Under the pieces are notes generated by a model. It saw only the letters and a list, made by a program, of their open reading frames with translations. It did not search any database and had not been told where the DNA came from. Below are positions 27,359 to 36,500 of a stretch of DNA of 64,000 nt, piece after piece; the first letter of the stretch is position 1, and each line of letters opens with the position of its first letter. Location: contig NZ_LIGE01000011.1 of assembly GCF_001297015.1 (NCBI RefSeq), positions 124,001-188,000 on the forward strand. Direction: 5' to 3'. Position numbers and translations under genes: made by a program. This DNA comes from Pseudomonas sp. RIT-PI-r (lineage in GTDB: Bacteria > Pseudomonadota > Gammaproteobacteria > Pseudomonadales > Pseudomonadaceae).

Positions 27359-28339
27359 TTAGGCCGCGCCGTCGAGGAACTGCTCGGCGTAGTGACAAGC
27401 CACCTGCCGGTTGTCCAGCGGACGCAACAACGGCTCTTCAGTGCTGCAACGCTCGGTCGCATACGGGCAGCGCTTGTGGAACGCGCAGCCCGGTGGCGGA
27501 TTGAGCGGGTTAGGCAGTTCGCCGACGATCTTGATTTTCGGCTTGTTCGGGTCCGGGTGAATGGTCGGGGTCGCCGAGAGCAGCGCCTGGGTGTACGGGT
27601 GCAGCGGGCGTTCGTAGATGTCGTTCTTCGGGCCCATTTCCACCGGGCGACCGAGGTACATCACCATCACGTCATCGGCCACGTGCTGCACCACTGCGAG
27701 GTTGTGCGAGATGAACACGTAGGCGGTGTTGAACTCCTGCTGCAGATCCATGAACAGGTTGAGCACCTGCGCCTGAATCGACACGTCGAGCGCCGAAGTC
27801 GGTTCGTCCGCCACCAGCACTTTCGGTTGCAACATCATCGCCCGGGCGAGCGCGATACGCTGGCGCTGACCGCCGGAGAACATGTGCGGATAACGCTGAT
27901 AGTGCTCAGGACGCAAGCCGACCTGCTTCATCATCGCCTGGACTTTTTCGCGACGCTCGGCGGCGGAAAGGTTGGTGTTGATCAGCAGTGGTTCGCCGAG
28001 TTGGTCACCGACTTTCTGCCGTGGGTTCAACGACGCGTACGGGCTTTGGAAGACCATCTGCACGTCTTTGCGCAGTTGCTTGCGCTGGGCCTTGTCGGCG
28101 CCGGCGACTTCCTGGCCGGCGATTTTCAAGGAGCCGGAGGACGGATCTTCAATCAGCGTCAACGCGCGGGCCAGAGTGGATTTGCCGCAGCCCGATTCAC
28201 CGACGACGGCGAGGGTCTTGCCGGCTTCCAGTTCGAACGACACGCCATTGAGTGCGCGCACGGTCGCGTGGCCCTTGAACAGGCCACGGGAGACTTCATA
28301 GTGACGGGTGAGGTCGCGGGCGGTAAGTACGACGGCCAT
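27359..28339 (-). CDS. dppF: Dipeptide ABC transporter ATP-binding protein DppF
   Basis: A 326-residue ATPase of the peptide/nickel group. Walker A is GESGCGKSTLA, the signature FSGGQRQRIALARAM, and Walker B VLVADEPTSALDVS. The C-terminal extension has CAFHKRCPYATERC, the four-Cys cluster seen in many Dpp/Opp ATPases. The start overlaps the dppD stop by one base, with AGGAGG before it. It is the last gene of the dpp unit. Confidence 0.95.
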   Translation of the reverse strand: MAVVLTARDLTRHYEVSRGLFKGHATVRALNGVSFELEAGKTLAVVGESGCGKSTLARALTLIEDPSSGSLKIAGQEVAGADKAQRKQLRKDVQMVFQSPYASLNPRQKVGDQLGEPLLINTNLSAAERREKVQAMMKQVGLRPEHYQRYPHMFSGGQRQRIALARAMMLQPKVLVADEPTSALDVSIQAQVLNLFMDLQQEFNTAYVFISHNLAVVQHVADDVMVMYLGRPVEMGPKNDIYERPLHPYTQALLSATPTIHPDPNKPKIKIVGELPNPLNPPPGCAFHKRCPYATERCSTEEPLLRPLDNRQVACHYAEQFLDGAA

Positions 28340-29307
28340 TACGCCACCTCCTGGTTCAACGGGTAGAAGCAGCGGGCGAGGCTGTGGGCTTTCGGATCAA
28401 GGCCTGGACGCTGCGCGCGGCAGCTGTCCTGCACATACGGGCAGCGCGGCGACAGTAGGCAGCCTTGCGGACGGTCGTAACGACCCGGGACGATGCCCGG
28501 CAGGGTGGCCAGACGTGTAGCGCCGAGGCTGTGCTCGGGAATCGCCTTGAGCAGCGCTTCGCTGTACGGGTGCGCCGGAATGTCGAACAGTTGTGGCACC
28601 TGACCGACTTCCACGGCTTGGCCGGCGTACATCACACAGACGCGCTGAGCGGTTTCCGCCACGACCGCGAGGTCGTGAGTGATCAGCACCAGGCCCATGT
28701 TCTGTTCTTTCTGCAACGCCAGCAGCAGATCCATGATCTGCGCCTGAATCGTCACGTCGAGTGCCGTGGTCGGTTCGTCGGCGATCAGCAGTTTCGGCTC
28801 GCCGGCAATTGCCATGGCGATCGCAACGCGTTGGCTCATACCGCCGGATAGTTGATGCGGGTAGGCGTCCATACGGCTGGCAGCACCGGGGATTTCGACT
28901 TTTTCCAGCAGTTCGATCGCACGTTTGCGCGCTTGCTTGCCGGACATTTTCAGGTGCAGACGCAGCACTTCTTCGATCTGGAAACCGACGGTGTAGCTCG
29001 GGTTCAGTGCAGTCATCGGATCCTGAAAGACCATCGACAGGTCTTTGCCGACGATCTGCCGACGCTGACGGTTGCTCAGCTTGAGCATGTCCTTGCCGTC
29101 AAAGCTGAGCGCGTCGGCGGTGACGATGCCGGGATGCTCGATCAGGCCCATCAGCGCCATCATGGTCACGGATTTACCCGAACCCGACTCGCCAACGATG
29201 GCCAGTACTTCGCCTTTGTCGACTTTGAGGTCGAGGCCGTCGACCACCGGGGTCGCGTTTTTGTCGCCGAAGCGAACGTTGAGATTCTTGATTTCTAGCA
29301 GTGACAT
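28339..29307 (-). CDS. dppD: Dipeptide ABC transporter ATP-binding protein DppD
   Basis: A 322-residue ATPase pairing with DppF. Motifs are [11 protein letters not shown] (Walker A), [15 protein letters not shown] (signature) and [13 protein letters not shown] (Walker B). The C terminus has [14 protein letters not shown], the matching Cys cluster. [14 protein letters not shown] is chosen as N terminus because GAGGAG lies directly before that ATG (29307). It is 10 bases downstream of dppC and overlaps dppF. Confidence 0.95.
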   Translation of the reverse strand: MSLLEIKNLNVRFGDKNATPVVDGLDLKVDKGEVLAIVGESGSGKSVTMMALMGLIEHPGIVTADALSFDGKDMLKLSNRQRRQIVGKDLSMVFQDPMTALNPSYTVGFQIEEVLRLHLKMSGKQARKRAIELLEKVEIPGAASRMDAYPHQLSGGMSQRVAIAMAIAGEPKLLIADEPTTALDVTIQAQIMDLLLALQKEQNMGLVLITHDLAVVAETAQRVCVMYAGQAVEVGQVPQLFDIPAHPYSEALLKAIPEHSLGATRLATLPGIVPGRYDRPQGCLLSPRCPYVQDSCRAQRPGLDPKAHSLARCFYPLNQEVA

Positions 29308-29317
29308 GGGAATCTCC

Positions 29318-30244
29318 TCAGGCGGCGTTCTTGAGTTTCGGGTCGAGCGCATCGCGCAGGCCGTCGCCCATCAAGTTGATTGCCAGCACGCTGAGCAAAA
29401 TGGTCAAACCAGGCAGACTGACTACCCACCAGGCGCGTTCGATGTAGTCGCGGGCCGAGGCCAGCATGGTGCCCCACTCAGGGGTTGGCGGTTGTACGCC
29501 AAGGCCGAGGAAGCCCAGTGCTGCGGCATCGAGAATCGCCGAGGAGAAGCTCAGGGTCGCCTGCACGATCAGCGGCGCCATGCAGTTCGGCAGCACGGTG
29601 ATGAACATCAGGCGTGGCAGACCGGCACCGGCCAGGCGCGCGGCGGTCACGTAGTCGCGGTTCAGTTCGCCCATCACGGCGGCACGGGTCAGACGCACGT
29701 AGGACGGCAGCGAAACCACGGCGATAGCGATCACGGTGTTGATCAGGCCAGGGCCGAGGATGGCGACAATCGCCACAGCCAGCAGCAGCGACGGCAGGGC
29801 CAGCATGATGTCCATCAGACGCATGATGGTCGGGCCGATCATCTTCGGGAAGAAACCGGCGAACAGGCCGAGCAGGATCCCCGGAATCAGCGACATGACG
29901 ACCGACGACAAGCCAATCAGCAGCGACAGACGCGAGCCCTGGATCAGACGCGACAGCAGGTCGCGCCCCAGTTCATCGGTGCCGAGCAGAAACTGCATCT
30001 GCCCGCCTTCCAGCCACGCTGGCGGCGTCAGCAGGAAGTCGCGGTATTGCTCGCTCGGGTTGTGCGGGGCGACCCACGGCGCGAAGAGTGCGCAGAAAAT
30101 CACCAGCGACATGAACAGCAGGCCGGCAACCGCGCCTTTGTTCTTGGAGAAGGCTTGCCAGAATTCTTTGTACGGAGACGGGTACAGCAGGCTTTGATCC
30201 GCGCTTGCGGCGGACGTGGCTACTGAGGATGTTGGAGTGCTCAT
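29318..30244 (-). CDS. dppC: Dipeptide ABC transporter permease DppC
   Basis: A 308-residue inner-membrane permease. A 40-residue cytoplasmic N-terminal tail rich in Ser and Ala precedes the first hydrophobic segment ([20 protein letters not shown]). It has about six membrane segments and the conserved permease loop [20 protein letters not shown]. The start at 30244 has GAGGT eight bases upstream. It is 10 bases after dppB. Confidence 0.95.
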   Translation of the reverse strand: MSTPTSSVATSAASADQSLLYPSPYKEFWQAFSKNKGAVAGLLFMSLVIFCALFAPWVAPHNPSEQYRDFLLTPPAWLEGGQMQFLLGTDELGRDLLSRLIQGSRLSLLIGLSSVVMSLIPGILLGLFAGFFPKMIGPTIMRLMDIMLALPSLLLAVAIVAILGPGLINTVIAIAVVSLPSYVRLTRAAVMGELNRDYVTAARLAGAGLPRLMFITVLPNCMAPLIVQATLSFSSAILDAAALGFLGLGVQPPTPEWGTMLASARDYIERAWWVVSLPGLTILLSVLAINLMGDGLRDALDPKLKNAA

Positions 30245-30254
30245 GGTATGGACC

Positions 30255-31265
30255 TCAGCGCTGATGACGGATGCGTGGGTTGGCAAAGCCGTAGAGGATG
30301 TCCACTACGAAGTTGACCAGAATCACCAGGCAGGCGATTAACAGGATGCCGTTTTGCACAACCGGATAGTCCCGGGCGCCGATGGCTTCGATCAGCCATT
30401 TACCGATGCCGGGCCAGGAGAAAATGGTTTCGGTCAGAACGGCACCGGCCAGCAATGTGCCGACTTGCAGACCGACCACGGTGAGTACCGGAATCAGTGC
30501 GTTACGCAAACCGTGAACGAACACCACGCGCGACGGCGACAGGCCTTTGGCCTTGGCGGTACGGATGTAGTCTTCGCGCAGCACTTCGAGCATCGACGAA
30601 CGGGTCATCCGCGCGATCACCGCCAGCGGAATGGTGCCGAGCACGATGGCCGGCAGAATCAGGTGATGCAGGGCATCGAGGAATGCGCCCATGTCATCGG
30701 CCAGCAGGGTGTCGATCAGCATGAAACCGGTGCGCGGCTCGATGTCGTAAAGCAGGTCGATGCGCCCGGAAACCGGGGTCCAGCCCAGGCTCACCGAGAA
30801 GAACATGATGAGGATCAGGCCCCACCAGAAGATCGGCATCGAATACCCCGCGAGGGAGATGCCCATCACCCCGTGGTCGAACAGCGATCCTCGCTTGAGT
30901 GCCGCAATCACTCCGGCCAGAAGCCCGAGAATGCCGGCGAACAGCAGGGCGGCCATGGACAGTTCCAGGGTCGCCGGGAAGAGGGAGGTGAACTCGGTCC
31001 ATACGCTCTCACGCGTACGCAGGGATTCGCCGAGATCGCCGTGGGCCAGTTTGCCGATGTAATCCAGATACTGGGCATACAGCGGCTTGTTCAGACCTAG
31101 GCGTTCCATTGCCTGAGCGTGCATTTCGGGGTCGACCCGACGTTCGCCCATCATCACTTCCACGGGGTCGCCCGGAATCATGCGAATCAACGCGAAAGTC
31201 AGCAAGGTGATGCCGAAAAACGTGGGGATCAACAACCCCAGTCGGCGGGCAATAAAACTAAACAT
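30255..31265 (-). CDS. dppB: Dipeptide ABC transporter permease DppB
   Basis: A 336-residue permease beginning MFSFIARRLGLLIPTFFGIT, the typical DppB N terminus, with about six membrane segments and a large periplasmic loop. The coupling loop is REDYIRTAKAKGLSPSRVVF. It heads the permease/ATPase part of the operon. A stable hairpin separates it from the binding-protein gene dppA. Confidence 0.95.
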   Translation of the reverse strand: MFSFIARRLGLLIPTFFGITLLTFALIRMIPGDPVEVMMGERRVDPEMHAQAMERLGLNKPLYAQYLDYIGKLAHGDLGESLRTRESVWTEFTSLFPATLELSMAALLFAGILGLLAGVIAALKRGSLFDHGVMGISLAGYSMPIFWWGLILIMFFSVSLGWTPVSGRIDLLYDIEPRTGFMLIDTLLADDMGAFLDALHHLILPAIVLGTIPLAVIARMTRSSMLEVLREDYIRTAKAKGLSPSRVVFVHGLRNALIPVLTVVGLQVGTLLAGAVLTETIFSWPGIGKWLIEAIGARDYPVVQNGILLIACLVILVNFVVDILYGFANPRIRHQR

Positions 31266-31298
31266 CTTGTGTGGTACCTCATCAGCCGGTTAGGCGTG

Positions 31299-31328
31299 CC
31301 CGGCGTCCCTGGGGTCAGGGACACCGGG
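31299..31328 (-). other. Intercistronic hairpin between dppA and dppB
   Basis: CCCGGCGTCCCTG and CAGGGACACCGGG form a 13-bp stem with one mismatch and a four-base loop in the 73-bp gap. Without a T run it is unlikely to be a full terminator. Such stems commonly protect the upstream binding-protein mRNA and lower permease expression. Confidence 0.7.
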
Positions 31329-31338
31329 AGTTTCTTAT

Positions 31339-32934
31339 CTACTTCACCTGGGTGGTGGCGAAGTTATTAGTGGTGAGAGGGCTGATGTGATAACCCTCTA
31401 CGTTGTTGCGCATTGCGGTAAACATCCTGGTATGGGCCATGCTGATCCATGGCTGGTCCTGATTAAACAGCACTTGCGCCTGTGCGTAGAGCTTTGCGCG
31501 TTCGGCCGGATCTACTTTAGCCCGTGCTTCATCCAGCAGTGCCTGGAATTTTTCGTTGCACCAGCGAGCATAGTTCTCGCCATTTTTTGCCGCTTCGCAA
31601 CTGAGCATAGGCGTCAGGAAGTTATCCGGGTCGCCGTTGTCGCCCGCCCATCCGGCCGAAACCATGTCGTGCTCGCCGGCCTTGGCGCGTTTAAGCATTT
31701 CGCCCCATTCCATCACGCGGATGTCGATCTTGATCCCGACTTTGGCCAGGTCAGCCTGCATCATTTGCGCGCCGAGCATCGGGTTCGGATTGGTCGGGCC
31801 GCCGCCGTTGCGGGTAAACAGGGTAAACACGGTGCCTTCCGGAACCCCGGCTTCCTTGAGCAGGGCGCGGGCCTTGTCCAGATCGCGTGGCGGGTTCTTC
31901 AGATCGTGGTTGTAGCCGAGCAAGGTCGGCGGGTACGGGTTGACGGCTGCTGTAGCGTTGCCCTTGCCGAACACCGAGTTGACGTAGGCTTCCTTGTCGA
32001 AGGCGATGTCGATCGCCTTACGCACCCGCACGTCGCTCATGTACTTGTGCTGAGTGTTCAAGGCGATGTAGGCCACGGTCATTGCGTCCAGTTCATCGAC
32101 TTTCAGGTTGCTGTCTTTCTTGATGCTCGGGATGTCATCCGGCTTCGGATACAGGGTGACCTGGCATTCGTTGGCCTTGAGCTTTTGCAGACGCACGTTG
32201 TTGTCGATGGCGATCGCCAGAATCAGCGCGTCGGCCGGCGGCTTGCCACGGAAATATTCCGGGTTGGCCTTGAACCGTACCTGGGCGTCTTTGGCATAGC
32301 GCTGGAAGATGAACGGGCCGGTACCGACTGGCTTGTTGTTGAGGTCGCCGGTCTTGTTCGCCTTGAGCAACTGATCGGCGTATTCGGCCGGGTAGATCGA
32401 GGAGAACGCCATCGCGAGGTCGGCCAGGAACGGTGCTTCGCGGCGGGTCAGGGTGAATTTGACCGTGTTGTCGTCGACTTTTTCTACGCTTTTGAGCAGT
32501 TCCTTGAAGCCCATGCTCTCAAAGTACGGGAAGCCCACGCTCGACAGTTTGTGCCACGGGTGATTCGGGTCCAGCTGACGCTGGAAGCTCCAGACCACAT
32601 CGTCGGCGTTCATGTCGCGGGTCGGCTTGAAGTATTCGGTGGTGTGAAACTTGACGCCTTTGCGCAGGTGGAACGTGTACGTCAGGCCGTCTTCGCTGAT
32701 GTCCCAGGACTCGGCGAGCGCCGGGATCACTTCCGTGGTGCCGGGCTTGAAGTCCGCCAGTCGGTTGAAGATGGTTTCGGCCACCGCATCGGCCGTGACT
32801 GCAGTAGTGTACTGGACCATATCGAAGCCTTCCGGGCTGGCTTCGGTGCAGACCACCAAGGGTTTGGCCGAGACGCCGACAGCGACACTCAGCAACGCAG
32901 CCGCAATGGCCGCACGTAGGGGAAGCATTTTCAT
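31339..32934 (-). CDS. dppA: Dipeptide ABC transporter substrate-binding protein (DppA-like, operon copy)
   Basis: A 531-residue periplasmic binding protein of the peptide/nickel family (SBP_bac_5). The signal peptide is MKMLPLRAAIAAALLSVAVG, cleaved near VSAKP. The mature N terminus PLVVCTEASPEGFDMVQYT and the DNGDPDNFLTPMLSC motif are typical of DppA. The start has AGAGG upstream. It is closest to the dppBCDF genes and differs from the three paralogues upstream, which share more with each other, so it is probably the main partner of the transporter. Confidence 0.93.
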   Translation of the reverse strand: MKMLPLRAAIAAALLSVAVGVSAKPLVVCTEASPEGFDMVQYTTAVTADAVAETIFNRLADFKPGTTEVIPALAESWDISEDGLTYTFHLRKGVKFHTTEYFKPTRDMNADDVVWSFQRQLDPNHPWHKLSSVGFPYFESMGFKELLKSVEKVDDNTVKFTLTRREAPFLADLAMAFSSIYPAEYADQLLKANKTGDLNNKPVGTGPFIFQRYAKDAQVRFKANPEYFRGKPPADALILAIAIDNNVRLQKLKANECQVTLYPKPDDIPSIKKDSNLKVDELDAMTVAYIALNTQHKYMSDVRVRKAIDIAFDKEAYVNSVFGKGNATAAVNPYPPTLLGYNHDLKNPPRDLDKARALLKEAGVPEGTVFTLFTRNGGGPTNPNPMLGAQMMQADLAKVGIKIDIRVMEWGEMLKRAKAGEHDMVSAGWAGDNGDPDNFLTPMLSCEAAKNGENYARWCNEKFQALLDEARAKVDPAERAKLYAQAQVLFNQDQPWISMAHTRMFTAMRNNVEGYHISPLTTNNFATTQVK

Positions 32935-32973
32935 CGATAACCCTCTGCAATCGGTTGAAGACAAAAAACCGAA

Positions 32974-32998
32974 CGGCTGACTCATCATGAGTCAGCCG
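32974..32998 (-). terminator. Hairpin terminator after the OprD-family porin gene
   Basis: CGGCTGACTCAT and ATGAGTCAGCCG form a perfect 12-bp palindrome. On the minus strand it is followed after five bases by a six-T run. It lies between the porin stop and the dppA start, so dppA likely has its own promoter or depends on readthrough. Confidence 0.75.
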
Positions 32999-33011
32999 AC
33001 GGTTGGCGTTC

Positions 33012-34427
33012 TTACAGGATGTTGAACGGAATCGTGGTCACGAGACGGAACTCGTTGATGCTGCCGTCAGCCTGGTTTTCACTGGCGCGGTGAGCGGTGT
33101 AGGTGCCACGAATCGTGGTGGCCTTGAGCGGGCCGCTTTGTACGGCGTAGGTTGCGCCAACGCCGTATTCATAGTGGTGCTCGCCGTCCATCGACTGCAC
33201 GCCATCATAGCCGCCACCCTTGTAGTGAGTGCCGTCGATGCCCCAGCCGCGCGCCTGGTAGATGTTGAACTTCAGGCCCGGCACGCCGTATTCGGCCATG
33301 TTGATGCCGTAGGAAACCTGGAAGGATTTCTCGTTCGGGCCGTTGAAGTCCGAGAGCAGGGAGTTGGCCAGGTAGATACCGTTGGTTTCGTGCAGGTAGT
33401 CGAAATACTCGTTACCGTTCACTTCCTGATACGAGAAAGTCAGGGTGTGCGCCAGGTGAGTCAGGCCGAACGACAGCGAGTAGGTATCGTTGTCGATTTC
33501 GCCCAGCAGTTTTTTGCCTTCGTCGACGGTCTTGTAGTAGTTCAGACCGGTGGTCAGGCTCAGCACGGAGCTGTCACCCAGTACGTGCGTAGCGCCGAAG
33601 TAGTATTGGTTCCACAGGTCTTCAGCCTGAGTGCCCCACAGGCTGGTGGTCAGACTGGCGAACGGCTGGTACGAGATACCGGCGGTGTTCACGTGGTCAG
33701 CTTCAGCGTCGATGCTGCCGTATTCGGAGCGGAACTTGCTGAGGCTTTCTTCGGTACGTGGCGAGACGCGGTCGAAGGTCGCCAGGTCGAAGGACAGGTT
33801 GTTCAGTTCTTCGCTGTGGATCGCGATCCCTTCGAAGCTCGATGGCAGCGGACGGTTGCCGATCACGTCGACCTGCGGGCTGCTGAAGTTCATGCGGCCG
33901 GCGGTCAGAGTGGTGTTGGAGATACGCGCCTTGACGTTGGCCAGGCCCAGTTTGCTCCATTGACCGACAGCGTCACCGCCTTCACGGGTCAGGGTACGGT
34001 TGTTGCCCGCGCCTGGACGGGTGCCCGGTGCGCCGCCGTTGTTGGACGCGAGGTTTTCGCGATCACGCTCCAGCGCAATGGCGTTGTAGGCCGCCACTTC
34101 GGTGCTGAAACCGACAGTACCTTCGGTGAAGCCCGAGTTGTACTTGATGATCGTGCCTTGTACCCAGTTGATACGGCGGTCGGTCTCGGCCGATTGACCG
34201 TTCTTGCGGTAAGCGAACTTGCCGCCGCGCTTGAGTTGCTCGTTGGCGTACCAGTTACGGGTCGAACCGCTGATCGATTGACCTTCGAGGAAGCCAGTGG
34301 CATCGGCCTGGGCACTTTTTTCGTTGACGGTCACCGGGGTGAACGCCTGGCTTTGGGTTTCCGCGTAAGCCGTGGCGGTGACGCTGCTGATGGCCAAGGC
34401 CAGTATCGCGGTGCTGCTCAGTTTCAT
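33012..34427 (-). CDS. opdP: OprD-family outer-membrane porin (OpdP-like)
   Basis: A 471-residue outer-membrane channel with signal peptide MKLSSTAILALAISSVTATA then YAETQ. The mature protein shows the OprD pattern: FLEGQSISGSTRNWYANEQL, a central basic ladder region, GVPGLKFNIYQARGWGIDGTH and a C-terminal aromatic strand (NEFRLVTTIPFNIL). In P. aeruginosa the OprD paralogue OpdP lies in the dpp cluster and takes up glycine-glutamate dipeptide; the same synteny supports dipeptide uptake here. A LacI-type palindrome lies about 80 bp upstream of the start. Confidence 0.9.
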   Translation of the reverse strand: MKLSSTAILALAISSVTATAYAETQSQAFTPVTVNEKSAQADATGFLEGQSISGSTRNWYANEQLKRGGKFAYRKNGQSAETDRRINWVQGTIIKYNSGFTEGTVGFSTEVAAYNAIALERDRENLASNNGGAPGTRPGAGNNRTLTREGGDAVGQWSKLGLANVKARISNTTLTAGRMNFSSPQVDVIGNRPLPSSFEGIAIHSEELNNLSFDLATFDRVSPRTEESLSKFRSEYGSIDAEADHVNTAGISYQPFASLTTSLWGTQAEDLWNQYYFGATHVLGDSSVLSLTTGLNYYKTVDEGKKLLGEIDNDTYSLSFGLTHLAHTLTFSYQEVNGNEYFDYLHETNGIYLANSLLSDFNGPNEKSFQVSYGINMAEYGVPGLKFNIYQARGWGIDGTHYKGGGYDGVQSMDGEHHYEYGVGATYAVQSGPLKATTIRGTYTAHRASENQADGSINEFRLVTTIPFNIL

Positions 34428-34506
34428 GGGTGAAGCTCCTTTACTTTCTTTTTATGCCGGCTTTTTTTGGTATGCCGGTTATTGGTTTAGAACTCATTCA
34501 CACATC

Positions 34507-34518
34507 GCAAACGTTTGC
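34507..34518. promoter_or_regulatory. Perfect palindrome GCAAACGTTTGC, LacI-family operator candidate
   Basis: A fully symmetric 12-mer with central CpG, 80-91 bp before the porin start codon. It shares AAACGTTT with the Cra operator at 2867 and resembles PurR/Cra-type boxes. No LacI-family gene is adjacent; the regulator is unknown. Confidence 0.45.
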
Positions 34519-34556
34519 CAAAGGCCGGATTGGCGAATTTCGGCAAAGCGCTTGCG

Positions 34557-34580
34557 TGAGGGGCTAGACAGCGCCCCTCA
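34557..34580. other. Hairpin after a DppA-like gene
   Basis: TGAGGGGC and GCCCCTCA form a perfect 8-bp stem with an eight-base loop, 23 bases beyond the stop of the binding-protein gene at 34603. No T tail follows on either strand, so termination is uncertain. Confidence 0.4.
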
Positions 34581-34602
34581 GCGTTGCGGCTAATCGGTTG
34601 GG

Positions 34603-36201
34603 TTAATCGATACTGACACCCGAGAACACGTTGCGACCAAATGGGCTGACCTTGAACCCTTCGATGCTGGTGCTCAGTGGCTGGTTGACCGTCGAGTGGG
34701 CGACAGGCGTGATCGGCACTTGCTGTTTAAGCAATTGCTGGGCCTGTTTATAGAGCACGGTGCGCTGGTCACGGTCGGTGACGACCTTGGCCTGTTTGAT
34801 CAGCTTGTCGTACGCCGGATCGCACCACATGGAGTAGTTGTTGCCGCCGATGGCATCGCAGCTGTACAGCGTGCCGAGCCAGTTGTCCGGATCCCCATTG
34901 TCACCGGTCCAGCCGATCAGACTGATGTCGTGCTCGCCGTTCTTGGTGCGCTTGATGTACTCGCCCCATTCGTAGCTGACGATTTTCACTTTCAGACCGA
35001 TCTTCGCCCAGTCAGCCTGGAGCATTTCGGCCATCAGTTTGGCGTTCGGGTTGTATGGACGCTGCACCGGCATCGCCCACAGGGTGATCTCGGTGCCTTC
35101 TTTGACACCGGCAGCCTTGAGCAGCTCTTTGGCTTTTTCCGGGTTGTAGGCGGCGTCTTTGATGCTGTCGTCGTAGGACCACTGGGTCGGCGGCATGGCG
35201 TTGACGGCCAGTTGGCCGGCGCCTTGATAAACAGCGTTGAGAATCCCCTGTTTATTCACCGCCATGTCCAGCGCCTGGCGCACTTCGAGCTGGTCGAAGG
35301 GCTTGTGGCGCACGTTATAGGCGATGTAGCCGAGGTTGAAACCCGGCTTGGAGATCAACTGCAGTTTCGGATCGGCCTTCAGCGCTTCAACATCGGCAGG
35401 GCGCGGATGCAGGGTGATCTGGCATTCGCCCGCCTTGAGTTTCTGCACGCGCACCGAGGCGTCGGTGTTGATTGCAAAGATCAGGTTGTCGAGTTTGACC
35501 CGGCTCGGGTCCCAGTAATGTTTATTGCCGGTGTAACGAATGTTCGAGTCTTTCTGATAACTCTTGAATACGAATGGCCCGGTGCCGATCGGCTTCTGAT
35601 TGATATCGCTCGGCTTGCCGTCGGCCAGCAGCTTGTCGGCGTATTCGGCGGACAGGATGGCGGCGAAGCTCATGGCGAGGTTCTGGATGAACGCGGCGTC
35701 GACGCTGTTTAGCGTGAACTCCACGGTCAGCGGCCCGGTCTTTTCGACCTTGGCGATGTTCTTGTTCAGGCTCATCCCGTTGAAGTACGGGAACTCGGTC
35801 GGGTAAGCCTTACGGAATGGCTGCTGTGCATCAAGCATGCGATTGAACGTGAACAGCACGTCGTCGGCGTTGAAGTCGCGGCTTGGCTTGAAGTACGGCG
35901 TTGTATGAAACTTCACTCCTTCACGCAGGTGAAAGGTGTATTTGAGACCATCCTCGGAAATATCCCACTTGGTGGCCAGACCCGGTACGACGTTGGTCGC
36001 GCCTTTTTCGAACTCGACCAGCCGGTTATAGATCGGTTCGGCCGCGTCGTTATCGGTCGCTGTCGTGTATTGCGCGGTATCGAAACCGGCGGGGCTGCCT
36101 TCGGAGCAGAACACCAGGCTCTTGCTGGCGGCGAAACTGGCGGACGAGGCGGCCATCAGGCCGGCGCCCAGCAATGCGGAAAAAATCAAGGTATGGCGCA
36201 T
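34603..36201 (-). CDS. Peptide ABC transporter substrate-binding protein (DppA paralogue 2)
   Basis: A 532-residue SBP_bac_5 protein with signal peptide MRHTLIFSALLGAGLMAASS and cleavage near SFAAS. The mature start is KSLVFCSEGSPAGFDTAQYT. The ligand region has WTGDNGDPDNWLGTLYSCDA. GAGGGAG precedes the ATG at good spacing. It is close in sequence to the paralogues at 36501 and 38387. No permease genes adjoin it, so it most likely feeds dppBCDF. Confidence 0.92.
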   Translation of the reverse strand: MRHTLIFSALLGAGLMAASSASFAASKSLVFCSEGSPAGFDTAQYTTATDNDAAEPIYNRLVEFEKGATNVVPGLATKWDISEDGLKYTFHLREGVKFHTTPYFKPSRDFNADDVLFTFNRMLDAQQPFRKAYPTEFPYFNGMSLNKNIAKVEKTGPLTVEFTLNSVDAAFIQNLAMSFAAILSAEYADKLLADGKPSDINQKPIGTGPFVFKSYQKDSNIRYTGNKHYWDPSRVKLDNLIFAINTDASVRVQKLKAGECQITLHPRPADVEALKADPKLQLISKPGFNLGYIAYNVRHKPFDQLEVRQALDMAVNKQGILNAVYQGAGQLAVNAMPPTQWSYDDSIKDAAYNPEKAKELLKAAGVKEGTEITLWAMPVQRPYNPNAKLMAEMLQADWAKIGLKVKIVSYEWGEYIKRTKNGEHDISLIGWTGDNGDPDNWLGTLYSCDAIGGNNYSMWCDPAYDKLIKQAKVVTDRDQRTVLYKQAQQLLKQQVPITPVAHSTVNQPLSTSIEGFKVSPFGRNVFSGVSID

Positions 36202-36500
36202 GACGCTCCCTCTTTTTTAGTGTTGTTCAATGCGCCGCCGTCCCATCCTGAGACGTTTGGCTGCATCGAGCTCAATCCAGTACGTACGGCAAACCGGTGG
36301 CCCACACAGAAACTGGTCAGTACCCGACGGTAGGGGCCGCGGTCCTGGCAGTAAATGCGTAAATGCCTTAAAGCTCGTAGGAAAAGGCGACGCGTCCTAT
36401 ACCACTGTTGTAATCCGCAGTGGAATTGGCTGTAGGCAATTTCCTGACTTCCCGGCAGGTAAAACAACGGCGACGTCAAAAACGTCGCCGTTGCAGTGCC
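36202..36500. other. Gap between two DppA-like genes
   Basis: Contains a terminator for the upstream minus-strand gene (36465-36493) and about 240 bases in which no gene or repeat is recognised; this probably holds the promoter of the gene starting at 36201. Confidence 0.5.
36465..36493 (-). terminator. Rho-independent terminator (DppA paralogue 3)
   Basis: CAACGGCGACGT and ACGTCGCCGTTG form a 12-bp perfect stem with a five-base loop. On the minus strand TTTTACC follows directly. It lies eight bases beyond the stop at 36501. Confidence 0.85.
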
